Part shown: positions 34,657 to 47,375 of the stretch, one piece after another | Layout of the letters: every line of letters begins with the position of its first letter | How positions within the stretch are numbered: position 1 is the stretch's first letter | Source of the DNA: Erodium maritimum | Lineage: Eukaryota > Streptophyta > Magnoliopsida > Geraniales > Geraniaceae | Direction of reading: 5' to 3' | DNA length: 64,000 nucleotides | Assembly (NCBI GenBank): GCA_963921825.1 | Contig: OY997590.1 | Coordinates: forward strand, 55,852,012-55,916,011 | Translations under genes and position numbers: made by a program | The notes under the pieces: model-generated | What the model was told of the DNA's origin: nothing | The model's database searches: none | Seen by the model: the letters and a program-made list of their open reading frames with translations, nothing else

Positions 34657-37600
34657 TGTCACGCCCCAAATCCGGTTTAGGCCGGACTCGAGACATAACT
34701 TGAATTGAACGAGAAAAGAATAGTAAAATAGTAATAAAATCCTTTAAGCTCACATGAGTTCCAATCGATTTCTCAAATAATATGATCCAAAATCTCAAAT
34801 AAAGAGTCAAACCTCAACATAAAGTATGGGATAAATAAAGTTCAACAACATAGACCACCACGTCTCTAAAACAACCCTCAAAACATCCAAAAGCTCCCGA
34901 GCCTCGAATCCACTAGACATCAAGTAAGCCTGAAACAACAATAAACAACAAGTTGGGGTGAGCTTACGCTCAGTAGGGAAAATAACTAGCAAGGGCAGCC
35001 TTTAAGTTTAACATTTGGAAACTTTCACAATTTGATCAATTCTCAGTAATACGAAGAGCTAAGAAAATATTCAAATATGGAAATAAATCGATATTCAGCG
35101 CCCTTAAGAGCATAACAAATAATTATAGAAGTAAGGGAAAACAATACACTTCTTAACAATCAATGGAAGATAGAACTCTTAAGTACCGCCGTGGAACATG
35201 AAGTCACCACCCTCCGATCCACAATACTCTTTGTGTCATATCGGATTTTCCCTCGGTCCAGAGGAGACGCATGACATCACAAAGACGTATAACGTCAAGA
35301 ATACCGGAAACGTCCATATGAGGACGCATTCGTCGGGATCCTCGGGAACGTCTCCAAAAGACCATAAATCATCGGGAACCGAGACAATGCTCTAGTAGGA
35401 CGCATAAACTCGGGTGAATCAACAAGTAACCAATCCCCGCAGGGTAAACCATCCAATTGACCTGCAGGGTCCAAATACCACTCCCCCGCAAGGTCCAGTA
35501 ATCAATGCCCCGCAGGGTCCATTAATCAATGCCCCGTAGGGTCCAATAATCAACGCCCGCAGGGTCCAATCCACCGGCTATGATACTACCCCACACCAGC
35601 ATTCCCTTTGGTGTGGGTACCATACCAGATACCAAGTCATCGGCTTAGGTACTACCCCACACCCGCATTCCCTTTGGTGTGGGTACCTTACAGGCACTAC
35701 CCCACACCGCATTGTGGGTTCCATACCGATATAGAACCCAACTCAAAGATCCACAAGAGAGTAACATACTAAACAACCATGGCACAACCAAAGTTTAACA
35801 CATCACAATTCTATCACAACACACCACATGACTCATTGTAACTTTACACTTACCAATATACTTACCGATCGCACTCCATCGGTCTATCATTCACCCGATC
35901 ATGTACCATTTATCACAATCAATTACACTCAACATTCATACAATTATTCATCCAAGCATTCAATCAAGTAACCCTTCAAGCATTAAAGGTTCAATCATTC
36001 AAGGTATCTAGTTGTATTAGACTCTTATCATATCCGAACTAGGCAACCAAGCAAGTGAGGCAAACACAAACAATCTTAGGGCTCATCTCGGCCTTTCTAG
36101 CAGTAAAACAATTCTCGAGTATTGAAAGCAGAGTTACACTGGTTCTTCACATATTAATCATGCATACTAGACACGTCCGATTATTAGTAATTGAAAGACG
36201 ATTATTCTAGTTATTCGCATCCTATATGCAATTCTAGGACCTTTCCAATTTTATTAATATAATAGGCATACTAAATATTGAAATGCACGAGGAGTTAGTA
36301 CTTTCCCTACCTTGCGGTCTTCCTACGAACAAATACTCCTATCAACAGCGGTCCGGCTAACCTCCTCTTCGTCTTCTCGTGGGTCCAAGTCTCCTTCTCT
36401 CTTCGAGCTCGGGTACTCGGTCTTGGACCACAACAATACCAAAATTAGTAACCCAACGGAGTGCTCTTCAACTTACAATACAGAACAGTCCTCAAAGAAT
36501 AGAAACAAAGCTAAATGAATGATCTAGGAACCAAAATGGACTCAAAAGAAACGGTTTTGGTTCAGGAGTTCAGATCCGGAATGCGGTCCAGAACGTACCA
36601 CAGGCCGTGCCGGAACCTGGCACGGACCGTATCATAGACCGGCCCGGTAACCAGCACCGACCGCGCGACGCACCGGCCCTGAGTCTGACACGGACCGTGT
36701 GAGGTCCCGTGCCGGACTCAAGCCCGTTCCGCGCCGCGTACCGTGCCGGTACCTGGCCCGTCTCGTGCGGACTGCCGTGCCGGCACATGGCCCGGTCCGG
36801 GTTTCGTTTCGTGCCGAACCTGACCAGAGCCTTCCCCCTTTCTTCCCCAACTCGGATTCCACGAAAATCACTCCAAAAAATCCATTTCTCGCTCCAATCA
36901 ACTCCAAAATAATCATCAAAAGCCTCCAATCATCAACACCCTCAATGGGTTTTATCAAAACTTCAATAAACACAACAAACCCAACCTAAACTTCACTAAT
37001 TCCTTCTCCAACAACAACCAAAGAGCTAGTTCTACAACTTCAAGCCAAAAGCCCACAAAACCCAAATTGGAAAGTGGATGAAATGGAAAGTTAAGAGCAT
37101 CCATACCTCTAGGAAGATGAGATGATGAAGATGGAAGAGAAATGGTCAAGAACAAGGCTAAAGTTGCTTGCTTTTCCTTCTTTCTCCTTCCTCAAGCAAT
37201 GAACTCTCCTCTCTTCTCTTCCTATGGTGATTTTCGGCTGCAACAACATAATATGAGCTGAATTGTGTGCTCCCTTTGCTTTAAATGACATATTATGTCC
37301 ATTTACCAAAAGGCCCTTAAGGTCTTATCCCTTTAAAGGTAAGTTGGGAGGGTATAAGGGTCAATGGAAGCCCCTTTTTCATCCTCCAAGCCAAAAATGC
37401 CAAGTGTTAAGTGGGGTCACTTTCACTTAAATAAATTTCCAGCCGTCCAAGATTATATCGGAAAAGAACCGATAAAAAGTTCAAGTTTGATCGAAAGTTG
37501 ACCTAACCAATAATACAATCAAACTGAAGGAAACGGCCTCACTAAGCTTTCCGTGGTGACGACTAAGCTCTTTGGGCCCCGAAAAGGTCCCGAATGACTT

Positions 37601-37690
37601 CCTGAGTCATCGGTTGACTTTTCCGGCCGAAAGTCAAACTTGTCTAGAAATCACCGGTTCGACCGGGATTGGCCGGGGGCGGTTCTTACA
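34657..37690 (-). repeat. 5' LTR of the minus-strand gypsy, complete
   Basis: 3034 bp. In minus sense it starts TGTAAGAACCGCCCCCGG and ends CCGGATTTGGGGCGTGACA. It carries the same internal repeat arrays as 25570-28204 and a GC-rich CACGGACCG-type cluster at 36600-36800. Confidence 0.93.
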
Positions 37691-37985
37691 ACCTGTTTGA
37701 GACCCCCCTCCACCTTGAGATTTGGATAATAGCCTCGCGGTCTACATGCCAAAGGAAAGCATCAATTTTGGACTTGTCCTAGCAACCATCGGTCGCGAAA
37801 AGATCAGAAACCCTAGCATTTCTAAGAGCCACGAGAGGAGAAGTAATCGGGCGAAACTTTGGGTTGGAAGGAATCCACTGGTCTTGGAAAATAAAGCTAT
37901 CAAGCCCATGACCAATCCGCTTGATTGCTCCCTTTTGAACCAACGACCTAGCCTACAAGAGCTCTCTCCAACATATATAACCAAA
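37691..37985 (-). pseudogene. LINE ORF2 fragment, upstream half of the split LINE
   Basis: Minus-strand reading gives ARSLVQKGAIKRIGHGLDSF, then FQDQWIPSNPKFRPITSPLV, ARVSDLF, and AFLWHVDREAIIQISRWRGV. This is the segment that lies between reverse transcriptase and the zinc finger of plant LINE ORF2. It joins the segment at 25569 once the gypsy element is removed. It is cut at about 37985 by an AT-rich repeat. Confidence 0.8.
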
Positions 37986-38163
37986 ACATTAATTAATGAA
38001 ACTGAAGAAATGAAAAACATATATAACTAAAAAATTAATCTATAAAAAAAATTAACAACATATATTACTAAAAAATTAATTAATGAAACTAAAAAATTAA
38101 CAACATATATAACTAAAAATTAATTAATGAAACAAAAAAATTAATTAATGAAAATAAATACAT
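37970..38163. repeat. AT-rich minisatellite
   Basis: Four to five degenerate units of roughly 40 bp built from AACATATATAACTAAAAA and TTAATTAATGAAAC. Confidence 0.8.
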
Positions 38164-38820
38164 TTAAAGACATTTGTAATAGAAAATTAAAAATGAGAAG
38201 TTCAAAATACCCGTGTTCCAATGTTGTAACATATATTGGTTGAAAGTATGCTCGTTTAACATGTGTTGGTAGCCCCCTCCTAGAGGTATGTTGATCTCAG
38301 GAGTCGGATTGACTTCATCCGGTGAGTACTCTTGTTGCTCCAGTAAGGTCGGCGGATGAGACGAATTGTCGGACATTTTTAATCGGATTTTATACAGAAG
38401 AAGTGGATAATTTGAGAGTGAAAGTTGAGAGAATATGGAGAGAAATGGTGTGGGTTGGATGAATGGGAGAAGGAGTATTTATAGGTGGAGGAAAATATTT
38501 TTTAGTATTAAATATAATTAAAAAATAAAATAATAACCGTTATAAATTTCGGACCATTGCCAACGGTCTGAATTTTTTTCCTTCGTCGTGCCATTTAGCA
38601 TGCTGTGATTGGGCCGTGCCGACTTGCTCTTCACGGTCACGCGATCCAAGATTGTAGTTCGAGGTGCTAGTTACGACTCGTAGTACGCGAAATCGTGGTT
38701 CGCGAACCACACGGCTTACATCGTGCGATTTGCGAACAAAATTTTCGTGAAACACAAATCACTGTTTACGACGCGGTTTGCTCGATGGAAGTGTTCTTAT
38801 AGAATTATCCAGGACTTGTG
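38164..38820 (-). mobile_element. Possible PIF/Harbinger 5' end with short ORF
   Basis: Minus sense: a GC-rich end region (38820-38570), a CCGTTGGCAATGGTCCG stretch, a TATAAATA box (38483-38476), a CT-rich leader, then ATG at 38376. The ORF (MSDNSSHPPTLLEQQEYSPD, 70 codons) runs into the AT-rich minisatellite, so it is truncated. The layout resembles the first ORF of plant PIF/Harbinger elements, but I see no inverted end or transposase. A host gene start cannot be excluded. Confidence 0.35.
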
Positions 38821-39090
38821 ACTGACAATAAAGCTCTACTACAAACAAAATCATGACCCAGAATGATTTTGCTCGTCAATAATTAGACTCCAAAATTGCA
38901 ATAAATGCATGTGGTGTATTCAAAGAATTCCTACTTTTACCTCAAAAAAAACAAAAAAGAGAAATCCTACTTTCATGTTCCGGGATAAACAACCATGGAT
39001 GAGATTGAGTCACGGTTATGTATTGCCCTATTATCGATGAAATTCAGGTTGATATTAAATAAGCAGGCATGTGATCCACCTTTTTTGTTA
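38821..39090. other. Non-coding spacer
   Basis: No gene or repeat recognised. Confidence 0.5.
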
Positions 39091-39098
39091 CTCATAAG

Positions 39099-39934
39099 CA
39101 TGGTTGTAAATGGCGCTAGGTGCTAGTCGGACGACGAGGACTCTTAGGCATTAGGCGGGGACTAGTCGGAGCCTAAGCAGGACCTAAGCGGATTTGATTA
39201 TTTTATTATTTAAAATTAATAATAATAATATATTAGACATATATGTATTTTGTGTTATAAATACATGTATTTTATATTACAAATATATGTATTCTATGTT
39301 ATATATATATATATATATTTGAGGTATATATATATATATATATATATATTGATTTTACTACAAAACCAAAAGTATTTTCATTTATATACGAAAGAGGCAT
39401 AGGCTATCCAACTCAACTCAACCTATCAAAACTATTTTGTTATTAATGTCTTCTTTTCTCTGCCAAAAGTAAAATTTCCTCGCTTATCAATGCTACCTTA
39501 TCTCATTTATTACATATAATATAATATATTAGGTAAAGATCTATTTGAGGACTGTGTGTGCTTTATACCACTCTTATTCCTTGAAACCGTGTATCTCTAT
39601 TCTCTAGGCACTAGTTTAAGTAGGTATATCATTAATTAATATATTAACTTTCTTTTCATCTTCTTTTTTCTTTACGTTCTCTCTCCTCACTTCGTCTTCA
39701 ACCTTTGGTTTTGGCTTCCCATCTATCTTGCTGCACTTCAGTCCATCAGAATCTGAGTCGCCGGATTTACAGCTTTCTCCACTTTAGTCCCCGCCTCTCC
39801 CGCCCAGACCGCCTAGGCGCCCGCCCCGCCCGCCCAATGACCCAGAAGTCGCGAATCCGATTTCTCCCGCCCGACCCACGTACATCGTGGCGTTAGGCAC
39901 GGTTTTGGCGCCTAGACCGCCATTTACAACCATG
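39099..39934. mobile_element. hAT-type non-autonomous element (836 bp)
   Basis: Perfect 17-bp inverted ends CATGGTTGTAAATGGCG lie at both borders, flanked by a perfect 8-bp duplication CTCATAAG (39091-39098 and 39935-39942). Multiple TAGGCGC/GGCGCCTAG subterminal repeats lie near both ends. Two TA microsatellites are inside (39301-39318 and 39325-39348). There is no transposase; a short frame at 39705-39896 has no known motif. Confidence 0.93.
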
Positions 39935-39942
39935 CTCATAAG

Positions 39943-40167
39943 TTAAATTAAACCCCATAATACTATTACTATTTACTAGACTAGATAGGCCACATGTATT
40001 TAAGGGCCACCTAAACAAAGATATGTTTTCTGAGGTACTAAAAATAGTCTTCTTTTCATTTATTAATTGAAAATAATTAGGTTTGTTTCATGAACTCGTT
40101 TGTGATTGTAGGCCCATATATTCATGGCATCTGACTAATGTTGGCCCATCGGAAAATTGAAATATGA
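39943..40167. other. Non-coding spacer
   Basis: No gene seen; it lies between the hAT element and the LINE. Confidence 0.5.
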
Positions 40168-40185
40168 ATTCTTGCTTTTTTTTTT

Positions 40186-41194
40186 ATCAGCTGTAGTTTT
40201 ATTGATGGTCTAGCTCTTTGAAGTAAAGAACTAGCCGAGAGATGCCTCTCAAAGACCTAAAAACAATACTCCCACAATTACCCCCCATTCTTACTTGTGG
40301 TACAAGTTAAGAACAAAAAACCCCCCAATCTTACTTGGGGAACAAGTCAAGTCTCACCATGCAATACAATCAAGCCTAACCCATTTTATCTAGCAACCGA
40401 AGTTACTGAGATTTTCTCAGAAACCAAAAACCAGCCCCTACTGTAATGAAACCACTACCAAAACCCAAAAACCCCAACTGTTAATGTCCAAAAAACCCAC
40501 ATTAGTGTACAAACCTCACCCCAGCCCAAAATAATTCTGCAGCAAAACATAATTTTGTCTTCCCAAAACCCCCAGACCCTAAGAAATAAAGGCCTAGAAA
40601 CTAAAAACTGATGAGCACCCAAATGCTTGAGGAAATGCAGTCCAAAACAGAATTTAAGTCCCATTCTCAGCTATCTCCCAAGCAATATACTGCAACCTTC
40701 CTTCCCATCTGAGACCTCAAAAAACCAGCCAAGAGTTGCTGATGCTCCAACTAAAATGTACCTAGGTGCAACTTTGTTCTTCAAGCCACAGGCAACCAAT
40801 TTTGTAGTACCTGCAAGAAGGGTCAGATACCTCCTACACCAAACCTGAGAGCAACATTAAGACCAAATAAACACTCAAGATGTAAAAAAAGAATATAGCC
40901 CCCACTCAGAAAAATCAAAAAGACACGTCCTAAATAACTATCCCCCACACAAGAAGCAAACCAGATAAAAACAACTTCCTTACCAAACTCACAGTCACTA
41001 CCCTGACCCTTCCCCCAAAAAACCACCCCCAAAAAAACCCAAGCACCATGTCAAAAGTTCAACAAACCAATACACCTAGGGCCAAGACAAAAAGATCACC
41101 AGAGACATTCCTTTCTGTGGACAAGAGAGTACCCCTTGGCCCTAAATGGATGTGATTATTTTTTTACTCTAAAGCAGATGGAGGGATCTTTAAT
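40186..41194 (-). other. LINE 3' UTR
   Basis: Non-coding region between the ORF2 stop and the poly-A. It shares only the terminal GCTGATAAAA with the other LINE tails in the window; the rest differs, so they are separate subfamilies. Confidence 0.75.
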
Positions 41195-44100
41195 CTAAGC
41201 TTCATAGGAGAAGGGCTTGTATCTGTGAAAATTTGCCCATTCAAGATTGAAAGTGTAGCTTTGGATCTTCTGTAGAACTGCCAAATGAGTATCCAATACT
41301 TTGTTAAAAACTAGATCATTCCTTGTCAACCAAATAAACCAAATAGTGACAAAAACTGTGGTTCTCCATTGCTTAGCAGAAAGTGCAGAGCTTATATCTG
41401 CCCAGGCATAGATAAAATCCAAGAAGCCCCCCTGTATAACTGTTGTGAATCCCCACCACTGAAGAACTGCAGTCCAAATCATCCAGGGCCTATGGCAAGT
41501 GAGAAGGAGATGATTTATCTCCTCATAGTCATTCCCACAAAAAGGAAAAAGTAATTCCAATAAATCAAAATGTATCCCTCTCCCTTCCAAAAACAATTTG
41601 GTAGGAATGGCCTTATGGCAAGCCAACCAGATAAAGCCAGAAATCTTAGGAGGGAGGAAAGGGGACCAAAGCAATTTTGCCCAAGGTTGATTCTGTGGCC
41701 CAAGTCTTCCAAGTGCCAGTACATTCTTTTTACTTTAAAGCCAGCCTCATGCAACTTCCATACTACTCTGTCTGCTCCTGCATCTTGAAGGCAAAATAGA
41801 TTGAGTTTATCTGCTAGTTGATTGAAAAGCCCCCACTCCCAGCCTCTAAGCCTTCTCCTAAAATTTATGGACCATTCCCCATTGTTCCAAAACTGCACCA
41901 CCTTATGCTTCTTAAAGATGGATAGGTGATAGAGCCTCTGATATCTCACTTTCAAGGGCACTTCAATTAGCCAAATGTCAGACCAAAAATCCACCCTTTC
42001 CCCATTATTGACAAACCATTCCAAACCAGAAAATCCAACAGCATTACTAAATCTTTGATCTGAAAGTAAGGACTGTACATGGCTAAGAAAATTTTGATTA
42101 CCAGCAATCTGAAGTTTTGATAGGTCCCAATCATCCTTACTCCATCCATACTTGGCACAGATAAATCTCTTCCAAAGAGAATTAGTCTCCATTGCAAATC
42201 TCCACCACCATTTAGCTAATAATGCATTGTTCATCACAAATAGATTTTTAATCCCCAATCCACCCTTCTGTTTATCAGTGTAGACCACACCCCACTTGAT
42301 CTTATGAAGTACCTTCTTTGTAAGTGTACCATTCCACAAAAACCTTCTTTGCCATTTTTCCATCTCCACTATCACCTTCTTTGGTGATCTAAAGAGTGAC
42401 ATGTAAAAGAGTGGGAGTGAGGACAAAGAAGACTTGATGAGAGTGACCCTTCCTCCAAAATTAAGAGTTTTGGCTTGCCACAGGTTCAGCTTCCTTTTGA
42501 ATTTTTCTATGACTGGAACCCAAGTATTAAATCTTCTAGGATTTGATCCTAACTGAAACCCCAAATAATCAAGAGGTAGCTCAGAAGTGTCACAACCAAG
42601 GATCTGTGAGATTTGTTCCAGAGATAAGGAGGAAGGGTTTATCAAAATTTCTTTGGACTTTCCAAAATTGACTTTTAAACCAGATGCCAACTGAAAAGCC
42701 AACAAAGAAGACTTGAGATTATGGACATGTGTTTCTGAAGCTTTTAAGATAATCAGTGTATCATCTGCAAATTGGAGATGAGAAATCATTGGCCCTGCTA
42801 TTCCATAGGTTACACTAGCCAATTTTCCTTCTGTGATCCCTTGTTTTAAGATTAAATGTAAACCTTCAGCTGCAATGGCAAATAAAAGAGGGGATAAAGA
42901 ACAGCCTTGTCTCAGGCCTCTAGAAAGTTTAAAATCCTCTGAGGGAGACCCATTAATCAAAACTGAGCCCCATGCCTTGAAGCAAGAAGTCATCCACCCT
43001 CTCCACAACTCACCAAACCCCATAATTTTGAGCACATTATTCAAATAATTCCAATCCAAGTGGTCATAGGCCTTTTCAAAATCAGCTTTGAATAGAATTA
43101 CTTCTTCTTTGGAGGTTTTAAGAGAATGTAACACCTCTGAGGCTATAAGTATTCCATCCAGGATTTGCCTTCCTGCTATGAAACCTATTTGAACATCACT
43201 CACTAGCTGGTCCATCATTGTCTTCAGCCTTGCAGCCAACACTTTTGAGATGATCTTATACAGAGCCCCTACCAGGCTGATAGGTCTATAATCATTAAAA
43301 GAGGAAGGGTTTGCCACTTTTGGAATAAGGGTAAAAAAGGAGGAGTTGATACCCTTTCCCAGCATGCCTGTGGAGTGAAAATGGTGGCAGAATAGAAGGA
43401 TGTCATGTTGCAAAAATTCCCAACCTCTTTGGAAGAACTTGAGAGTAATCCCATCTGGACCTGTGGCCTTTTCCCCATCACAATCAAAAATTGCAAAGTG
43501 CACTTCTTCAATAGTGAAGGGCCTTTCTAAAAAATCAGCCTTGGCTTGTGATATAGAATTGAAAGGGAGGTGAGAAACATCAATAATCACTGAGTTGGTT
43601 TTGTGGAACCTGGAGCTAAAATATAGTGCAGCAGCAGTCTTGATATCTTTAGGTGAAGTATAAATTTGGCCCTCCTCAATGATCTTAGTAATTCTCTTTT
43701 TGGTGGTAGAAAAATTTGCCCATAAGTGGTAGTACTTTGTATTTCTTTCCCCTTCCTTGATCCACTTTAATCTGGATTTTTGGCTCCACAATTTTGCCAA
43801 AGCCTTGAATTTTTGTACCAACACAGCACTGCACTGAGATCTTAATGCTCTTTCAGCATCAGTAAGGACCCTAGATTCCACTATGCCATCAAAGCCATTT
43901 ATCTGGACTTGCAACTCCTCAATGGAGGTCTCCAAATGCCCAAACACCTGTATATTCCACTGCTTGAGAAAGGTCTTAAGCTTCTTAAATTTTAACCAGA
44001 TCACTATATGAGGGTCCCCCACCTCCACCAGCTCCCCCCAAAATTTAGCAATATCCTTTAGGAAAGAGGGATGATCTAACCAAACATTCAGGAATTTAAA

Positions 44101-44818
44101 GGGTCTAGGGCCCCAATCTATGATAGGATCACTTAGAATAACTGGTTTATGATCAGATATAGACCTAACAAAGCAACTTTGAGACAGATTTTGAAAAGAA
44201 TTCATTATTTGAGGTGCAAGCAAGAACCTATCCAGCCTAGAGGCTACTGAATTTGTCCCAAACCATGTGAAATTACCACCCACCAGAGGGATATCTAAGA
44301 GAGAAGCCTCATTAATGAATCTATTGAAGCTTCTAATGGAGGACAAAGACTGAGAATTGCCTGTTTTCTCAGAATGCTGTAAGATAGCATTAAAATCTCC
44401 AGCACAAATGTAAAAAGGTCCTAGCAGGCTGATCTCCTCAATAAGTGCAGTCCAAAGTGAACTTCTTTCCCTAGCATTGCAAGGAGCATAGACATTTATG
44501 ATTGATATAGAAATCTTCCATTCTTCAGAGAAACCTGTCCAGATCAAAGCATGTTGTATGGGCTTTATGCTTTGCATCAGAAAGAGGTCAGTGTTCCAGC
44601 AAGTGCAAATCCCCCCCAGATAGGCCTATAGCATCTATAACTACCAACTTCCATGCCTCAGAAAGTCCTATAGATCTTTGAAAATAATTGGGTAACTTCT
44701 GCAATTTTGTCTCTTGCAGCAAAATAAAACAAGGTTTTTGCTTCTGTATCACACCCTTTAAAGCCTTCTGCTTCTGCACAGAAGAGACCCCTCTTAAATT
44801 CCAAGAGAGGATCTTCAT
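41195..44818 (-). pseudogene. LINE ORF2 (endonuclease, reverse transcriptase), two frameshifts
   Basis: Starts MKILSWNLRGVSSVQKQK. Endonuclease motifs: LLQETKL, INVYAPC, AGDFNAIL, ASRLDRFL, ISDHKPV. Reverse transcriptase: EKATGPDGITLKFF, DYRPISLVGALYKIISKVLA, FIAGRQILDGILIASEVL, FKADFEKAYDHLDW, LRQGCSLSPLLFAIAAEG, ISHLQFADDTLII (catalytic FADD intact). C-terminal zinc-finger region: LPPKISGFIWLACHKAIPTK, then FCGNDYEEINHLLLTC. No RNase H. The frame is broken by one extra G in a 7-G run (44611-44617) just after the first 70 codons, and by a one-base loss near 41697-41702. Otherwise some 1,020 codons are open. About 1,208 codons in all, a normal size. Confidence 0.93.
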
Positions 44819-44825
44819 CTTAGGC

Positions 44826-47375
44826 CTAATCAGTATTGAAAGCTCTGGCTTGAGATTCTATCTCATCCAGACACACATCCTCCACTTCCTCAAGATCAAT
44901 GAAGTCATCCCTAGAATCTGTCTCAAAATTTACTCTTTGGTTGATCTCAGCTTCTAGATTATCAAACTGATCTATGACAAGTTCATCAGCCACAAAAGCC
45001 TTTAGCCCAATTGTCTTGCAATAATCCCAAGGGCTTTGGATCCCTTCACCAGTAGTTGGTGACTCCACTGTCTTCTTCTTCTTCTTATCTGTCAGAGATA
45101 GCAAAGGTGTTTCTTTCCCTCTCCTTGATCTTGTACCATACACATATGAAACCTGAGGTTGCTTTGATTTCCTCTTTGTGAGCTTGTTTTTTGCTTGTGG
45201 AGTAAAGTGCTGAGAATTAGTGACCAAAGTGTCTGAGGTGGCTGCTATGGACTGTAGAGATTGTATTCCCTCCAAAACTAAAGTGTTCTCATTATCAAAA
45301 ATTTCTGGTGGTCCCTGAGGTGAAGTGTAGTCATCAACCCTTACCATCTCATTAATGCCTTCCCCTTTAGGCATAGTGATATGAGGTTGAACACTTCCCA
45401 AAACTGTGGCAGTTTCTTGGGCTTCCAACTCATCTGCAACTTCAATGTCCAATGGACTAAACCTGTTGGATAATAAAAGATGATGTTCTTCATCCATCAG
45501 CCGATCTTCAAGGGTTGGAGGTTGAGAAAACACAGAGGGAATATCAGAGGAATGTTTGTTGGTAGCCATTAATGGAGAAGCCTCATAAGTATCCTTGACC
45601 ACAACTAAAGAGAGGGAAAATTCTGCATTGTGGACCTTTACTGTCCCTGACATTTCTTCAGCATTTAACATTTGTGAATTATTCATACCTATCCCTTCCA
45701 AACTAGGTAAGTTTAAGCCAACCTCTCCAACCTCTCCCCCAGCTCGTTCTTCTGAATTTGTCAAAGATAAGTTGGTATTCAAAACTGATTTTTGGCCTTT
45801 TTCTTGGATTGCTTCATCCTGATCCCCTATTTCCTCAGATCTCACTGGTATAGGTAATAAGAAAGTAACCTTCTTGGTATTATTAGAGAAAGGATTATGA
45901 GGACTCAAATCCTGTTGAGGAGGGCTGATCTGAGTCTGCAATGGTGTTGAAAATTGACTTGACATGGCTTCTTCATCAGTAGAAGCAGAGGAGGACAGAT
46001 AAGAGGGAGGTGGTACCCATTGAGGAAGTAAATTTTTATCAAAAGAAGTAATCAAAGTCTTGTAACTGGTCTTCTTCAGAGTCACTGATGAATGCTTGCT
46101 GAAAACACTTAGCTGAGGTGCATGAATCAATAGCAAGGCTTTGTCAAGGTGTAAACCTTTGGTTGTTTGTGGATGTGTATAGACCAAATGTCCCCATCCT
46201 TGTATTGATTTTTCCAGAGATTCCTCACACCAACCCAGAAAAGGTAAACCTGTAACTGAGACCCATTGAAGCCTCCCACTCCTCTCTAACCATTTCTGAC
46301 TATTTGGTAGTAAAATAACCCAATTATCCAACCAGTTTGAGTTCTCTTCTATCATCAACCTCGCAAACTCCTCATCTGGAAAAGTTAGGAGTACACATCT
46401 TTCCCCCAAATCCCTGACCTCAATGTCACTAACTCCCTCAATAGCCATTTCTCTAGCTATTCCTTGTGCACTCAGGTTTCTCCAAGAGATTGCCACATGT
46501 GAAGTTTTCAACTTCTTCTCATATGCAGTGACCACCGAGCCTAGCTGTGAGAGAGGATAATCAATCACCGGGTTTGTCTTTATAGTTTGTGCAAAAATAT
46601 TGTCCACTCCTGGATCCTTCTTCTTCCAAAAATTCAGAGTTGATGAGTCCAAGTATTGTTTTTCTTTCTTTCTCCAAGCTTCAGTGATGAATACTTTATA
46701 CCCACAGAGATGCCAACCATTGAACAAACTGATGACTTTCCTTAATCCTTCCTCTTGTTTAAAACGGATGAAAGCAAAGTGTCTTCCTCTTATATTTGGT
46801 TTTGTTGGTGCTTCAATTGAAATGATCTGTCCAGCTTCTTTGAATTGATCTTCCATCCAAAGTGGTGAGGCCTCAGGTGGTATATTGCTTACAAAAGCCC
46901 AAAATTCTTTCTCTCTCGATTTCACTTCATTCCAACCTCGATCTCCATGTTCTATGGATTGAGGTCCAAGCCTCCTTCTCCACTTCTTGCCAAAATTAGT
47001 GTTTTCATCTAGTTGAATGCCTCTGCCATGTTTGTGACTCTATTCCGATTTACTTCCTCCTCCAAAACCCGGCTGTGGGCCTGTATCTGATCTAGAGGAT
47101 GTGGCTTCGAACTGATAGAAGTTCTTTTTTGTTGAAGAGTTAAGTTTTCTGACCAATCCATCTGCTCTTGTGGTGAAGAATTGTTTTTCACTGTCAAACA
47201 TGTTTGTACATTTGAAATTCTCCTTGATGTACCTTCTATCTTCAGACGAGGTTGGCGTAATCTGCTGCTGTGTTGAAATATGGATTGGGGTACCCTGTTC
47301 CGATGGTGATCGAGGTGTCGGAGGCAACGATGTAGGTCTTGGATCCAGATCCAAAGGAGAAAGCTCTCTCGCCAT
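44826..47375 (-). pseudogene. LINE ORF1 (RNA-binding), one stop
   Basis: The natural start is MARELSPLDLDPRPTSLPP (47375). One TAG at 47040-47042 interrupts the frame after SKSE; the same frame then continues SHKHGRGIQLDENTN and on to 44826, 849 codons in total. If translation restarts at 46925 a 699-residue protein remains. Domains: RRM-like (FWAFVSNIPPEASPLWMEDQ, then GRHFAFIRFKQEEGLRKV); a second conserved block (LSAQGIAREMAIEGVSDIEV, then WVSVTGLPFLGWCEESLEK); a long Ser/Thr-rich linker; a basic patch KNKLTKRKSKQ; and the end block SPWDYCKTIGLKAFVADELV. The ORF2 ATG is seven bases after the stop, suggesting re-initiation. Confidence 0.9.

Larger units (their letters stand above)
25570..37690 (-). 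mobile_element. 12-kb gypsy element, minus strand, internally rearranged
   Basis: In minus order: 5' LTR (34657-37690), Met-tRNA priming site, leader, gag start (33413), a solo LTR of another gypsy inside gag, gag continued (29851-29638), a piece of copia LTR (28205-29612), then the 3' LTR lacking its first ~370 bp (25570-28204). Pol is missing. Flanks are ACATG (25565-25569) and ACCTG (37691-37695), a 5-bp duplication with one change. Both flanks belong to one LINE, so the element jumped into that LINE. The LTRs are very alike by eye, which suggests a fairly young insertion that was then rearranged. Confidence 0.88.

Noticed and set aside
39301-39350. TA repeats as an element border
   Set aside because: They lie inside the hAT element, whose ends are fixed by the CTCATAAG duplication.
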